A model generated the notes under the pieces. That model saw only the letters and a program-made list of their open reading frames with translations. It made no database searches and was not told where the DNA came from. Below, one piece after another: positions 43,286 to 53,329 of a stretch of DNA of 64,000 nucleotides; the stretch's first letter is position 1; each line of letters begins with the position of its first letter. A program made the translations under genes and the position numbers. The DNA is from Phymatolithon calcareum (taxonomy: Eukaryota > Rhodophyta > Florideophyceae > Hapalidiales): contig OZ345352.1 of assembly GCA_977006965.1 (NCBI GenBank), positions 62,001-126,000 of the forward strand, read 5' to 3'.

Positions 43286-43307
43286 AGCCGTGCCACCTCG
43301 GTACGGC
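43273..43307 (+). promoter_or_regulatory. Programmed -1 frameshift site
   Basis: CCCAAAA at 43273-43279 lies in gag frame as C_CCA_AAA, the X_XXY_YYZ pattern. A 7-nt spacer (43280-43286) leads to a stem-loop: 43287-43294 (GCCGTGCC) pairs with 43300-43307 (GGTACGGC), eight pairs including one G-U, loop ACCTC. A -1 slip moves reading from the gag register to exactly the pol register, which is open from there into the protease. Confidence 0.8.
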
Positions 43308-46300
43308 GAATACTATCGATGCGGATACCGTCTCGGTATATTTATCTTCGCTCGAAGGCGGAGATAGTGATGAGTTGATGTACAATGCAACTCTCAATGG
43401 ACATGCTGTTATGGGGCACCTGGACAGTGGAGCTTCTCATTTGTTTATGTCGAAGAAATCCGCCATCCAGTGTGGCATGGAAATTAAGCCCGTTATTTCA
43501 ACGCCAATCACACTTGGCGATGGGTCCAAGGTTTCTGCACTTGGAATTTCACGAGCTACTTTTGTCATGAATGGCGCCACCAGTGATGAAGATGTATACG
43601 TGGTGCAAATGACAGAGGAATATGATGACAAACCGCTTGTGACGGTAGGTAGGACTTGGCTTCGTCGGCACAACCCGCAAATCGACTGGTCTACTGACAC
43701 TATTTGCATAACTCGCGGCGATGGATCGAAATGGATTATACGATCCAAGAACGCCTCTAAGCAAACTAAGGAAACCGTGACCTTCAAGCACATATCATTC
43801 AAACGTATGAGCACATTGGTTAAAAAGGGGCACGAGCTTTTTGCTGTGAGAGCAAGTCCGGCTTTGTGCAATATGACAGTGACCGCTGGCTTTAATGACC
43901 TCATTCATGAATACGATGACGTATTCTTAGACGAACTGCCAGACGTGTTACCACCAAAACGCAGTGCTGATTTCGAAATCAAGTTGACGAGTGATCAGCC
44001 GCCTCCTGTCAGGCCAGTCATACGACTTTCCAACTTGGAGATCGCAGAGTTGAAAAAACAACTCCAGTCGCTTCTAAGCAAGGGGCTAATTCGCCCATCT
44101 GTTTCGCCCTATGGTGCTCCTGTATTCTTCGTTAAGAAAAAGAGCGGCGATTTGCGAATGGTATGCGACTATCGCGCTCTGAACAAAATAACCATCACCG
44201 ACTCAAACCCGCTTCCGCTAATCAACGAAGCTTTGGATCAAGTGGCTGGCGCTAAAATCTTCTCCAAAATTGACCTTTTCGGGGCTTATCACCAAATGAG
44301 GATCAAGGAAGAGGACTGCGCAAAGACGGCCATACGAACTCGGTTTGGATCTTTTGAATGGAGAGTGTTATGCTTTGGACTCACGAACGCTCTCGCTGCT
44401 TTCACTCGCCTTATGTCAAATTTGCTGCACGAGTTGAATGGAGAATGTCTTGTACTCTTTTTGGACGACATTCTTGTGTATAGCAAATCTGTGGATGAAC
44501 ACAAGGAGGATTTGAGAAAGCTATTTGATATCCTTCGAAAAAACGGCCTTTTCGCTAAGCGGTCTAAATGTGAATTCGGGGTGTCGGATGTTGAGTTTTT
44601 GGGTCACCGCGTCAATTCTAATGGCGTCTCAATGACTAAAAGGCTCGTTGATGCGATCTTGGACTGGCCCACACCTCGATCTGTTCGCGACGTGCAAAGC
44701 TTCATGGGATTGGCGAATTATTACCGCCGATTTATCCGAGGCTTTGCAAGGATCCTTCAACCCATCTCGGATATTATTCGGGGTAAAACATTTGAATGGA
44801 ATGAAGAGCATGATTTCGCTTTCAAAGAGATCAAAACAGCTCTTACAACGGCTCCTGTGCTCGCACACCCTCGCTACGATCTCAGTTTTGTAGTGTCTAC
44901 TGATGCATCAAAATACGCAGTTGGGGCCACTATCGAGCAGGAAGGCCATCCCATCGGCTACTTGTCTCCCAGGTTGTCACCTCGTGAATATAAATGGGAC
45001 ACTGGAGACCAGGAGCTTCTCGCATTTATGATTGCACTACGGGAATGGGACGTCTATCTTCGTGGTCGGCACTTTCTATTTCGCACTGACCACGAACCTA
45101 TACGATATTTGCAAACCAAGGCACGACTTTCGGGACGCCAAGCACGATGGCTTGACGAGATCCAGTCATATCATTTTGACGTGGAGCATGTACCCGGAAA
45201 AGATAACGTTGTCCCGGATGCTCTGAGCAGACGTCCTGATCATGACCCCACAATGAAAACTATGAGATTGATTGCTGATGATTTTTTGGAGAAGATAGCG
45301 GAGGCTTACAAGTCGGATGAGTGGTCCCTCTCCCTTATCAAGGCCCTAAACGATGAAGATGTTGATCCTGATCCGGCAGTGGCAAAGCAGATGAATAATT
45401 ATGCGTACGATGGCAAAATTATACACTGGATTGGATCTAATGAGTCAAGGGTGTATGTTCCCAAGGATGAAGTCCTTCGTGACCTCATCATTTCTATGTT
45501 TCACAATGTGAGCCACTTCGGAATCGAGAAAACGTACAACTCGATATCACGCAATGTGTACTGGCCGAGAATGTATGAGGACGTGACCAACTATGTTTCA
45601 AGTTGCCACGAATGCCAGACAAACAAAGTTCCCAATATGCTTCCTGCTGGAGAACTACAACCACATGACATACCGCAGAATTGTTGGGACTTTATTACGG
45701 CCGATTTCGTCACTGAGTTTCCGGAGAGCACAGCGGGTAATGATGCAGTTCTTGTTGTTGTCGATAAGCTGTCCAAGCGAGCTATATTCATCCCTCTGAA
45801 AAAGACCGCGAAAGCCTCTTCCATCGCGAGCCTTTTTCAAGATCGTGTATTCTCAAAGCACGGAGTCCCAATATGCATGATATCGGACAGGGACCCAAAG
45901 TTCACCTCCCATTTTTGGACTTGCTTGATGGAGATAACAAACGTACGCCTCAACATGTCAACAGCAGACCACCCACAAACAGATGGCCAGTCGGAAAATA
46001 AGATTCGTACCCTATCCAACATGATACGAGCAGTCGTGCAACGGACTCCCAATGACTGGGATACTGCGCTGCCGGAATTGGAGTTTGAATATAACAGCGC
46101 TAAGAATGCGAGTACTGGACTGTCTCCCTTTGAAGTTGACCTGGGTCGCCTTCCGATGAACCCTATGGCGAGAAAACTGACGGACTGCAAGGTCAAGTGT
46201 CAAGCCGCAGCTGATGTCGCGGAGAGGCGAGAAGCTTATCGTCGCATTGCTCGCGACAATCTTTCCCGAGCTCGGGCACAGCAAAAATATTACGCGGATA

Positions 46301-46725
46301 AGAAAAGAAGGCGGCAACCCTTTAAACTGGATGATTTGGTAATGTTAAATACCAAATCCCTGGATTGCTTCAAAAGGTCTGACCTACCTGCGAAATGGCG
46401 CCCCAAATTTTTGGGTCCGCTCCGCGTTCTGAAGGTAATGGGTCCTGTCACCTACAAGATTGAAATGCCACCTTCAATGCCTCGCGCACACAATGTATTT
46501 CATGTGTCACGACTCAAGAAATATAACAAGCCGCTCAAGGACCCTGGTCCACAATCGATCGTTGTTGACGCAGGTGGAAATGTCGAACAAGAAGTTTCTG
46601 CTATCCTCTACCGAAAGCGCGAAAACAAGAAGCTCCTCTACTTGGTATTGTTTGAAGGTGACCCAGAATCTGAAGCCGTTTGGTTGCCTAAATCTGATCT
46701 CGATAATTGCAAGGATCTCGTTTAG
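43279..46725 (+). CDS. Gypsy Pol
   Basis: The first ATG of the frame is 43378, but the frame is open from the frameshift site, so a Gag-Pol fusion is more likely. Numbering from 43375, protease has DSGAS with Asp 17. RT has Asp 300 (KIDLFGAYHQ) and the pair 364-365 (FLDDILVYS). RNase H has Asp 510 (VSTDASK). An HHCC zinc-binding head follows (CHECQTNK). Integrase has Asp 777, Asp 838 and Glu 874, with 35 residues between the last two. A chromodomain occupies about 1065-1112 (LLYLVLFEGDPESEAVWLP). The usual FGLTNAPATF of the RT reads FGLTNALAAF here, a departure at a normally conserved Pro. No stops interrupt the frame. Confidence 0.95.
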   Translation, partial: RLEPCHLGTANTIDADTVSVYLSSLEGGDSDELMYNATLNGHAVMGHLDSGASHLFMSKKSAIQCGMEIKPVISTPITLGDGSKVSALGISRATFVMNGATSDEDVYVVQMTEEYDDKPLVTVGRTWLRRHNPQIDWSTDTICITRGDGSKWIIRSKNASKQTKETVTFKHISFKRMSTLVKKGHELFAVRASPALCNMTVTAGFNDLIHEYDDVFLDELPDVLPPKRSADFEIKLTSDQPPPVRPVIRLSNLEIAELKKQLQSLLSKGLIRPSVSPYGAPVFFVKKKSGDLRMVCDYRALNKITITDSNPLPLINEALDQVAGAKIFSKIDLFGAYHQMRIKEEDCAKTAIRTRFGSFEWRVLCFGLTNALAAFTRLMSNLLHELNGECLVLFLDDILVYSKSVDEHKEDLRKLFDILRKNGLFAKRSKCEFGVSDVEFLGHRVNSNGVSMTKRLVDAILDWPTPRSVRDVQSFMGLANYYRRFIRGFARILQPISDIIRGKTFEWNEEHDFAFKEIKTALTTAPVLAHPRYDLSFVVSTDASKYAVGATIEQEGHPIGYLSPRLSPREYKWDTGDQELLAFMIALREWDVYLRGRHFLFRTDHEPIRYLQTKARLSGRQARWLDEIQSYHFDVEHVPGKDNVVPDALSRRPDHDPTMKTMRLIADDFLEKIAEAYKSDEWSLSLIKALNDEDVDPDPAVAKQMNNYAYDGKIIHWIGSNESRVYVPKDEVLRDLIISMFHNVSHFGIEKTYNSISRNVYWPRMYEDVTNYVSSCHECQTNKVPNMLPAGELQPHDIPQNCWDFITADFVTEFPESTAGNDAVLVVVDKLSKRAIFIPLKKTAKASSIASLFQDRVFSKHGVPICMISDRDPKFTSHFWTCLMEITNVRLNMSTADHPQTDGQSENKIRTLSNMIRAVVQRTPNDWDTALPELEFEYNSAKNASTGLSPFEVDLGRLPMNPMARKLTDCKVKCQAAADVAERREAYRRIARDNLSRARAQQKYYADKKRRRQPFKLDDLVMLNTKSLDCFKRSDLPAKWRPKFLGPLRVLKVMGPVTYKIEMPPSMPRAHNVFHVSRLKKYNKPLKDPGPQSIVVDAGGNVEQEVSAILYRKRENKKLLYLVLFEGDPESEAVWLPKSDLDNCKDLV

Positions 46726-46756
46726 CAATTCGAAAAGTCGACGAGGACGTCTCCTC

Positions 46757-46771
46757 CAAAAAGGAGGTGAG
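46757..46771 (+). other. Gypsy polypurine tract
   Basis: AAAAAGGAGGTGAG directly precedes the TG of the 3' LTR. Confidence 0.8.
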
Positions 46772-47124
46772 TGTAATACGGTAGAACATTCTCGAGAGAG
46801 TGTTATGGCAATGTGTACGCCCGTAGCGATTACTGCATGGGTAGTGTGCCTGGCGCGTAGCATGCAACAACTGCATGTGCCTATATCAGGCTACGCGTTA
46901 TATCTAGATTTGAACATGTAACGGTATCATTGCGAGGACCGCATAGGGCACGCAATGTACACGTAATTCGGGCAATCGGCAAGTGTGGCTATGCACTGCC
47001 GAATTGGTATAAGTAGCAACCTCGCCCGAACCAAAGGAACCAGGAACCATGAACTAAATGCTTATGTTGTCTATTGAAAGCATCCTCACGAAGAGAACTG
47101 CGATTGTCGTCGGACTCTCTTAAA
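46772..47124 (+). repeat. Gypsy 3' LTR
   Basis: 353 bp, about seven differences from the 5' LTR. Six of these are loss of a G or C in this copy, including the terminal CA, which reads AA here. Followed by the TAATC duplication. Confidence 0.9.
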
Positions 47125-47129
47125 TAATC

Positions 47130-48180
47130 GGTATGTTTTGTCCCTACTCCCTGACTACGGACACGGTGTAGAGTTTTCTATCTTTATTGCGGAGAGATAG
47201 TTCACACAGAAGGAGGACGAGTGAAGCTCTTTTGCCACAGCTTCTCATTGTTCAAAAATTAGAAAACAGAAACAAGTCTCTGACGGCATAACTCATTTAT
47301 AGTTTTTGCCACTATTCGACCAAAAAACGTACGTCTGTAGATAAAGCGTCTCCCTATCGTTGAATCAGAAGGTATACTGTTCCTTCGCAAACAGAAGTTC
47401 GTGCATAGCACTTTCGATCGCGCAAAGCTGCCTCCCCGTTAGATACGTACCTGAAGGCGTCCAGTGTGCAGGTGCATTCTACACTCAGTTGATGTAGGGT
47501 CACCATCTGCTGGTCTGTGCGATATAGATAGCTCCTTGGGTATAGTTGGAATTGCGACTGGCGTGATTTTCGCGAAAGTTGTGGTGATTGATCTCGCTGC
47601 TTCGAGTGGGAGAGGACACGTCTGCTGTTTCAATAGAATAGATTAACAAGTATTTCATCTTCCGCCGTCTTCAGGGGAATCGTTTTTTGTAGCCTCGCAC
47701 ATACTTAGAATCCGCATGCAATGAACATAAATCTCCCATTACATCTGCTGCTCCGTAAAACCCCAAAGATTCCGAATCATTTCTCCGTGCCTTCACGGCT
47801 GTCCGCAAACAGCTTCGATTCAGCTTTTGCCGTCGGTGAGCAGCCTTATCGTGCATCCAAGTGCAAAGCGGAACTTCAGCGCTTATTGAACGCATGAACC
47901 GCAGCGAAGACCGTCGCGTCGAATGAAGATCCGACATGAGCGTTCCAATTGGTTTCAAGTCCGGTGAATCTCTTTGCAGGATGGCGGTTGAAGATTAAAT
48001 GGGTAACGATATGTTTGTAAAGCTTTCCGAAGTGCCGAACCTGTGCACCTTTTTAGCCGTATGTATGCGGAGTTGAAAGTCTACATCTATAGACTATCAT
48101 AAAAGAAATGCAACACGAAGAAAGACTGATGTAAGTAAAGGGTCCCACAAGATAAGTAATAAGTAGAAAAGCAACTCGAT
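47130..48180. other. Region without a convincing gene
   Basis: Frames up to 95 codons (47671-47958 minus) without recognisable motifs. Confidence 0.4.
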
Positions 48181-48186
48181 GGGAAG

Positions 48187-48245
48187 CAGAGCGTCTGCGG
48201 ATGCGTTAGTAACTTTTAAATAAAAAAACTTACACTTCTTCTTCT
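48187..48245 (-). repeat. Copy of the C-terminus encoded at 29041-29091
   Basis: On the minus strand this reads a Lys run, then VTNASADA, matching the end of the 28.5-29.1 kb ORF. The copies differ by a 21-base insertion here (48213-48233) that begins GTAAGT and ends AAAAG on the minus strand. The rest of the ORF is not recognisable at this locus. Confidence 0.5.
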
Positions 48246-48407
48246 TCGACGGAAAGCAGGACCCAAGTATCCTTGTCCATATGTATGTAATACTGTAGGG
48301 CTTTTAATAATAAACATTCTAACTTAAAAACGGTGAACGGCAAGTGAACATTTCTCTTTTACGTAGTGATTGTGTGTCTCCCAAAATAATGTAGCAGTCG
48401 AGTTTTT

Positions 48408-48662
48408 TTGGGTGTGAAAAAAGAGTTTGAGAGGTTGAAAACCAGATTCAAAGTTGTCGTGAAATTGTACAGTTCTAAGCTTGATAAGGACGAAAAGAAG
48501 ACGAGCGCCACAGCTTGTCCGGTGCACAAGGATGGGCTGTCTGTGATGATCTGCACGGAGTGGTATATTACAGATGTGGATGCGGCTGATGTGGGAATGG
48601 CTGTGCTCTTTCGAGAATCTCGAAGCATGATTGAGTATTTGCAAAGAACTGAAAGAACATGA
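48408..48662 (+). CDS. Short unrecognised ORF
   Basis: 84 codons, basic N-terminus (KKEFERLKTRFKVVVKLYSS), then ACPVHKDGLSVMICTEWYIT and DVDAADVGMAVLFRESRS. Coding-like character but no motif. The context is TE debris, so it may be an exon or a relic. Confidence 0.3.
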   Translation: MGVKKEFERLKTRFKVVVKLYSSKLDKDEKKTSATACPVHKDGLSVMICTEWYITDVDAADVGMAVLFRESRSMIEYLQRTERT

Positions 48663-49289
48663 AGGGACGATAGGGATGCCGATGTGGTTGTCTTTTACCA
48701 CAGTCGCAAACTGTTCGAGGAAACACTGGACAGGTCATTGAAGACAGGAGCGAGCAAGACCAGTTCGCCAAATGGGGCACGTCAAGTGATAAAAGTCGCC
48801 GTATCGGAGTGGAAAAGCCAGTAACAATACTTTAGGCTGTGATTGTGAACTTTTTAAGTCTCGTAGGACGGAAGTAACGCACCAATTCTGAAGCAATCCC
48901 CCTGTCAAAATATACACCTCAGAGCGAGAGCTGAGCCATGGATATCATTATTCCCATTCAATAAAGGCTCTCAGAAATACACTTGAGGGTCAAATCATCA
49001 TCATTTGAAGATTAGAATAGAGAAAGGAATAGGGACTACGCTCTCCTGCGTCTGCTTTCTCGGTGACAACCTTGGAAAGTCTTTTCTCATCTTGGAGTTT
49101 ATGTTTTTTAAAAGGAACTCCCACGGCTTACGTTGACGTTACCCAGTGCCATGCTATCCATTACCCAAAGGGAATTATAGTGATGTCCGATAAGGAATTA
49201 AAAAGCCGTTTTTGACACTCATTGTGGTAGATGATATGCCTGCAGAACATTTGCACATCTTCTTGCCACAAATCAGCTTTATGTCCTCT

Positions 49290-49610
49290 TTCTAAATAAA
49301 CTTCCCTTCCTTGTTCCATACATGTTTTCCTCCTTCGCCCTTTCCTATAAGAACGAGCGACCACGCCCGTGACTTTTGCCCAGTGTTGGAAAAGAACGGA
49401 TTGCTATTGCATTGCGAGATCTGGGCAACCACAAACCGATGCTGCTGAGTGCAATTCGGAATGAAAACAATGCGTGCAACTCGACTATTTACCACGCTCA
49501 ATGAAATCAATCATTCTGAACCTTATCCATGTATCTAAGCTCTTCTTCTGGTTTCTCAGCAGCAAGCCTAGCTTCCAATTTATCGGACCGACCCTTCGAA
49601 ACCCTTCACA
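49290..49610 (-). repeat. Copy of the 55530-55790 segment
   Basis: Both copies contain GATGCTGCTGAGTGCAATTCG, and on the minus strand they read PNCTQQHR inside frames starting MISLxVV. Both are broken. The 55.5 kb copy lies directly beyond the segmental duplication partner, so this is probably a displaced part of the same duplicated unit. Confidence 0.5.
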
Positions 49611-49767
49611 GAGTAGAGCCAGGTCCCAGTAATCCTGTCGACTTTCAGGAAAGGCAAAGCTTCAGTCAACATTGGCGTGCACTGCTTCTGCGAGTCGTAT
49701 ACAGTTATATATGCAAATAACCAAAGTCTTTCGAACTTGGAAACTGATCCAATAACGAAGTTCGCGT

Positions 49768-50203
49768 TCATGTCTTCCGTTCGTGCTCAGCTAGCTTCCG
49801 GGGCTTCTGAGAAATCTTTTTCATGAGAAAGAATTTTGCTTTTCCACTGCTTGCATCGCTAGATTGTGCGGAATCATTGTTCGGCAGTAGCTTTTGCTCT
49901 CCGATATCAGTATGTTGATCGCTAGCATCCCGCTGAATTTTCACAGCACCACTCACAAACGGCTTGTCTTTCAAAATCACTGCCGCTGAAACTATAAAAG
50001 AATAACCCAGCACACACCCGAAAGACTAGTGCTCGCGGTTCGAGAGGGACGAGTGTAACGCCACTCTGTTCAAGAGCCTCGCAAAGCGTTCGAGCACTGT
50101 CAATTGGGTGTACAAATGGATCGATAGCGACACGGGCACCTGATGGCATTTCAGCTGAAAGAAAGTCATGAATAAGAGGGGTGGAAGTTTCACCGGCGTG
50201 CAT
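49768..50203 (-). pseudogene. Xaa-Pro aminopeptidase-like N-terminal fragment
   Basis: The minus-strand frame 49922-50203 reads TPLIHDFLSAEMPSGARVAI then DPFVHPIDSARTLCEALEQS and GVTLVPLE. This strongly resembles the creatinase-type N-terminal domain of Xaa-Pro aminopeptidases (the lPeGsrVGvDPf..s...w..l...L...g..LvPv pattern). The metal-binding catalytic domain is not found nearby. Downstream on the strand is a good 3' splice acceptor (TTTATAGTTTCAG, near 49987), followed by an unrelated-looking Lys/Ser-rich frame ending at 49768. Probably a captured or left-over fragment of a host gene. Confidence 0.45.
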
Positions 50204-50652
50204 GAGCTCCTACGACGGCCCGAGCTCAGCCTCAGGCTGTAAAAATTAGCGACCATTTGTCGATGTCGATGCTCTCTGTATGCCGCCCAGCATTGTCTTC
50301 TTCCGCTAGTTTTACATTGTTGGGTACAAGAGCTTCCTGTTGAATAACGGTGCTTGTCGCTATCATGTTTTGCAGGGCCGTGATACGCTGTCTTATGGAG
50401 GGTGGGGCTCTTGGCCACGTTTGGGCCGGTGTTTCTTTAGTGTCTGTGTCATTCTATGAATTACGTTCGGTGTCCTTCATCTTGTTCTTACTATTGAGGG
50501 GTGCCTGCGCGTTACGACTTTCATATTTCTTGCTTTTGTCCATGAGGAACTGAACTTGCTTTTTGAGGTCCTTTGTTTCCTGTGCCGCTATACTCGCGCT
50601 TTAAAGCTTCGATTCCAGTACTTTTTGCCTGGACTCCATGTTTTCGCATCTT

Positions 50653-51160
50653 TCACATTTGCATGGTTTCCGCTTGAGACTTGCTCAGTTGTCTAGTTAA
50701 CGTTCCGATAGATATGACCATTCTCTCTAGATTCTGGTCGGCAATTTTTTTCACGGCATGGTCGCTCTGAGGTTCAACTTCTTCGTGTGCGGGATCTTTG
50801 CTTTCGTTCATAGCTACCAGTTGCTTGCTGGTGCTGTTAGACACACCGCAAAAACGGTGCAAAGCGCCAATACAATCGGTGCATCGGACTTCTGACGAAA
50901 TTGGGTCGGACTTAAATCAGATGGTCTCGCAGCAGCGATCTATAGCTTTTTCGTCCGGCTTCTTTTGGTCAGCGTATGATCATCTGCGATAGCATTCTCT
51001 TGATCATTATACTAATCTCCTTAGGCGCGGCCGGGGCTTGCATTTTTCCTTCCCGAAAAGCTTTGCTCCCAACTTTGGCGTCAAGTTTGGTTCTCGTTTT
51101 CGCGCATTCCTTGCTTTTTCCGGTCCCTTCGTCGTCCACAGCTTTCCGATGTGGATGATC
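50653..51160 (-). pseudogene. Zinc-binding plus coiled-coil protein relic
   Basis: Reading leftward, a basic stretch (KTRTKLDAKVGSKAFREGKM) leads after a register change to DRCCE, a stop, then VRCTDCIGALHRFCGVSNST. The last stretch is a C-x2-C...H-x2-C arrangement like a PHD/treble-clef finger. It is followed by an acidic, coiled-coil-like tail (SKDPAHEEVEPQSDH, ADQNLERMVISIGTLTRQLS) ending at 50653. Stops and frame changes mark it as dead. Such fingers are common in TE-encoded accessory ORFs, but I cannot name the element. Confidence 0.4.
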
Positions 51161-51239
51161 ATCGATACCTGGAGGTACTTGGGCGTTGATACAATAACCA
51201 CTAGAGAATGCTACGCGTCTGCAATCATACGATGATTGT

Positions 51240-52470
51240 ATGCCAAGACAGTAAGGACAGCGATTCTTAAAAATTGTAGTCTTTATTGCTTGCTTCTAGC
51301 ATTATTAAAATAATGCTAAAATCTGTTACAAACGTCATTAAATTGATACTGAAGAAGCATATTGGCCAGAATGCGTTGATTGACTGCACTATATATTTTT
51401 TCAGATTTGTATTGATTTTCGAATTCTTTTTTTGGAATAATAATTAAAGTCAGCGCGTAATATATGTAAGGAATACATGGGGCTAGTCTGTTCTATACTA
51501 ACAATGGATTTCGTTGTCGATCCCAATACTATTAAGGGTAAAGATGCTGGCGCGATAACTTTCATGATCACCGAAATATGCCAGATAGTTTTGGCAAACC
51601 TATACCTCGACTGACTGAACTGGCCGAAATCTGTAAAATAGATGTTCAGACTCACAGAATGGGGAGGAAAAGAATTTGAAATGAAAAGGAGCGATGGCAG
51701 AGGGCAGTACATATGGCACTCTGGCTCGCAGAACTAAGTGTATATTGATTCAAAGGTTTGCGTTGCGATTAAGGCTCTGCCTTAGAAAACAACGAAAAAT
51801 AACCAAGGGCTGCTTTCGTCGATTCAAAGAACAAGCAATAGTCGACAACGAGAGAGCTTGTTTTCCTGATATGAAGTACTACACTGATCGCTAGCTAGAA
51901 GATGGTTGCTTATTCTCATGCAGACGGCCTTGTCGGACTAGCTTTTGAGGCCGTCATCACGCAGAGTGCGTCTGTGCCGTGGCTGCCAAACACCATAAAT
52001 GGAAATTGTTTGGCCTGACTTGTTACGTTTCATGTTTACACAAAGCGTATTTTTGGAAGTTACCGAGTTTTTTCCAAGCTGGGTCAGAAGTAAATCCTTC
52101 TTAGCCGCATTGTTACGGCGCGGAGCGCCTTGCAGGCATGTGATTTTCGCTGGCGTGGTGCTATCGCTAATATCAAACAACGCTTGTTATGAGTATAACC
52201 CAATGCACTGGCAGCGCTGAGTAGAAACTATGGCCCTAATAATAGTGAAATTCAAGAATTAGTTACAAACACTTGTAACCCCAGATTTGAAAGTCGTGGG
52301 ATAGAGATGCTGACCCATCACCGGCGCCGTCCAGAACAGCGCTGCGCCTTACCGCTTTACTATCTACCGTAGACAAGCACGCTCAGACGAAGGCCGCTCC
52401 TCTCACTAGCCGTGAGCCTTATAGAGTCACTGTGTTTTGGTCTTGGGCTCTGATCAGTAGCGCAGCGCAG
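51240..52470. other. Region without a convincing gene
   Basis: Short motif-less frames (up to 103 codons, 51401-51712 minus). Confidence 0.4.
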
Positions 52471-52499
52471 TTACATGTGCAGACCTGGAGATATTTCTC

Positions 52500-52615
52500 G
52501 ACAGTGTGCAATTCGATGGTGGTTTGTGAGCCTGTTCAATAGATTTCCAAATCTAGGCTCTCTCGCCTCGTGGATGTCTCTCCGGACTGCAGTCAGGCAA
52601 GAGATCTATATAACT
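52500..52615 (-). repeat. Conserved coding-like block, copy 2 (partner 27375-27485)
   Basis: See the partner: the minus strand reads REPRFGNLLNRLTNHHRIAH in the same frame as RDPSFGNPLHSLTTTDRAAH there. Sequence beyond the block diverges quickly. Confidence 0.45.
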
Positions 52616-52804
52616 TTTCAAGGAATAGCCCGTAGCGTCGACTTGGAAATAACTTGTTTTGTCAGCAAGATGCATCACCTGAGAATGAAATTTAGAAGAT
52701 GCGGAAATGTTTGTCATCGATGCAAAAAGTGTACAGCGTCGATGACGCCATGGATTGATAAAAGATCTGCCCTTTAGCAAGCCAGGAAATGATTTCATTA
52801 CCAA

Positions 52805-53325
52805 GTTTACGTGACAACTACGAGCTATCGAATATCAGTTGGGCACCATCTCCGATAAGCAACTTTTAGCTTTAACAGATAGTCGATGCGTGGATGCAGG
52901 GTACCTTTGCTCGCTAAAAAAGAGAAGATAAACAACGCCCTCTTGGTGGTGATACTGAGCTAGTCCAATGTGAATTTGAGGGGAGCTTCCATTAGCACAA
53001 AAAAGTATTCGGTCAGGAATAAAAAAACATTTTTAAATTTCTGATTGTAGAACTTGATGCCATAGCCAATAAGACACCTTGTGATGTAGTTTCTAAATTA
53101 GGTGCTCCAGTAGTACTGCTGGTTACCATTCGAAAAGGGAAGAACACTGGAAGCTGAGTTGTAGCATTCAAGAAGAAATCGTTGCATGGAAATGTTCCTG
53201 GGTAGAAGTGGGTATGACGCCACTGACCCCCGCTTATGTTTCAAACTGGCTACCGTAGACATTCAATCTCAATAGTTTTGGCTTCTGAGAATTTTTAATG
53301 TTGTTGCAAGAGCCAAAAGTTCTCT
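52805..53325. other. Region without a convincing gene
   Basis: No frame of 60 codons or more and no repeat recognised. Confidence 0.5.
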
Positions 53326-53329
53326 GTCA

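Larger units (their letters stand above)
41938..47124 (+). mobile_element. Ty3/gypsy chromovirus-type LTR retrotransposon (5187 bp)
   Basis: 353-bp LTRs, 5-bp target duplication (TAATC), PBS, open gag, -1-shifted open pol, and a polypurine tract. Order protease-RT-RNase H-integrase plus a C-terminal chromodomain identifies a gypsy chromovirus. The LTRs differ at about seven positions of 353, so the insertion is older than the copia element. Both ORFs are nevertheless intact. Confidence 0.95.

Noticed and set aside
43149-46876. ORFs antisense or off-frame to gypsy gag and pol
   Set aside because: Shadows of motif-supported genes. 46460-46921 and 46507-46863 cross into the LTR.
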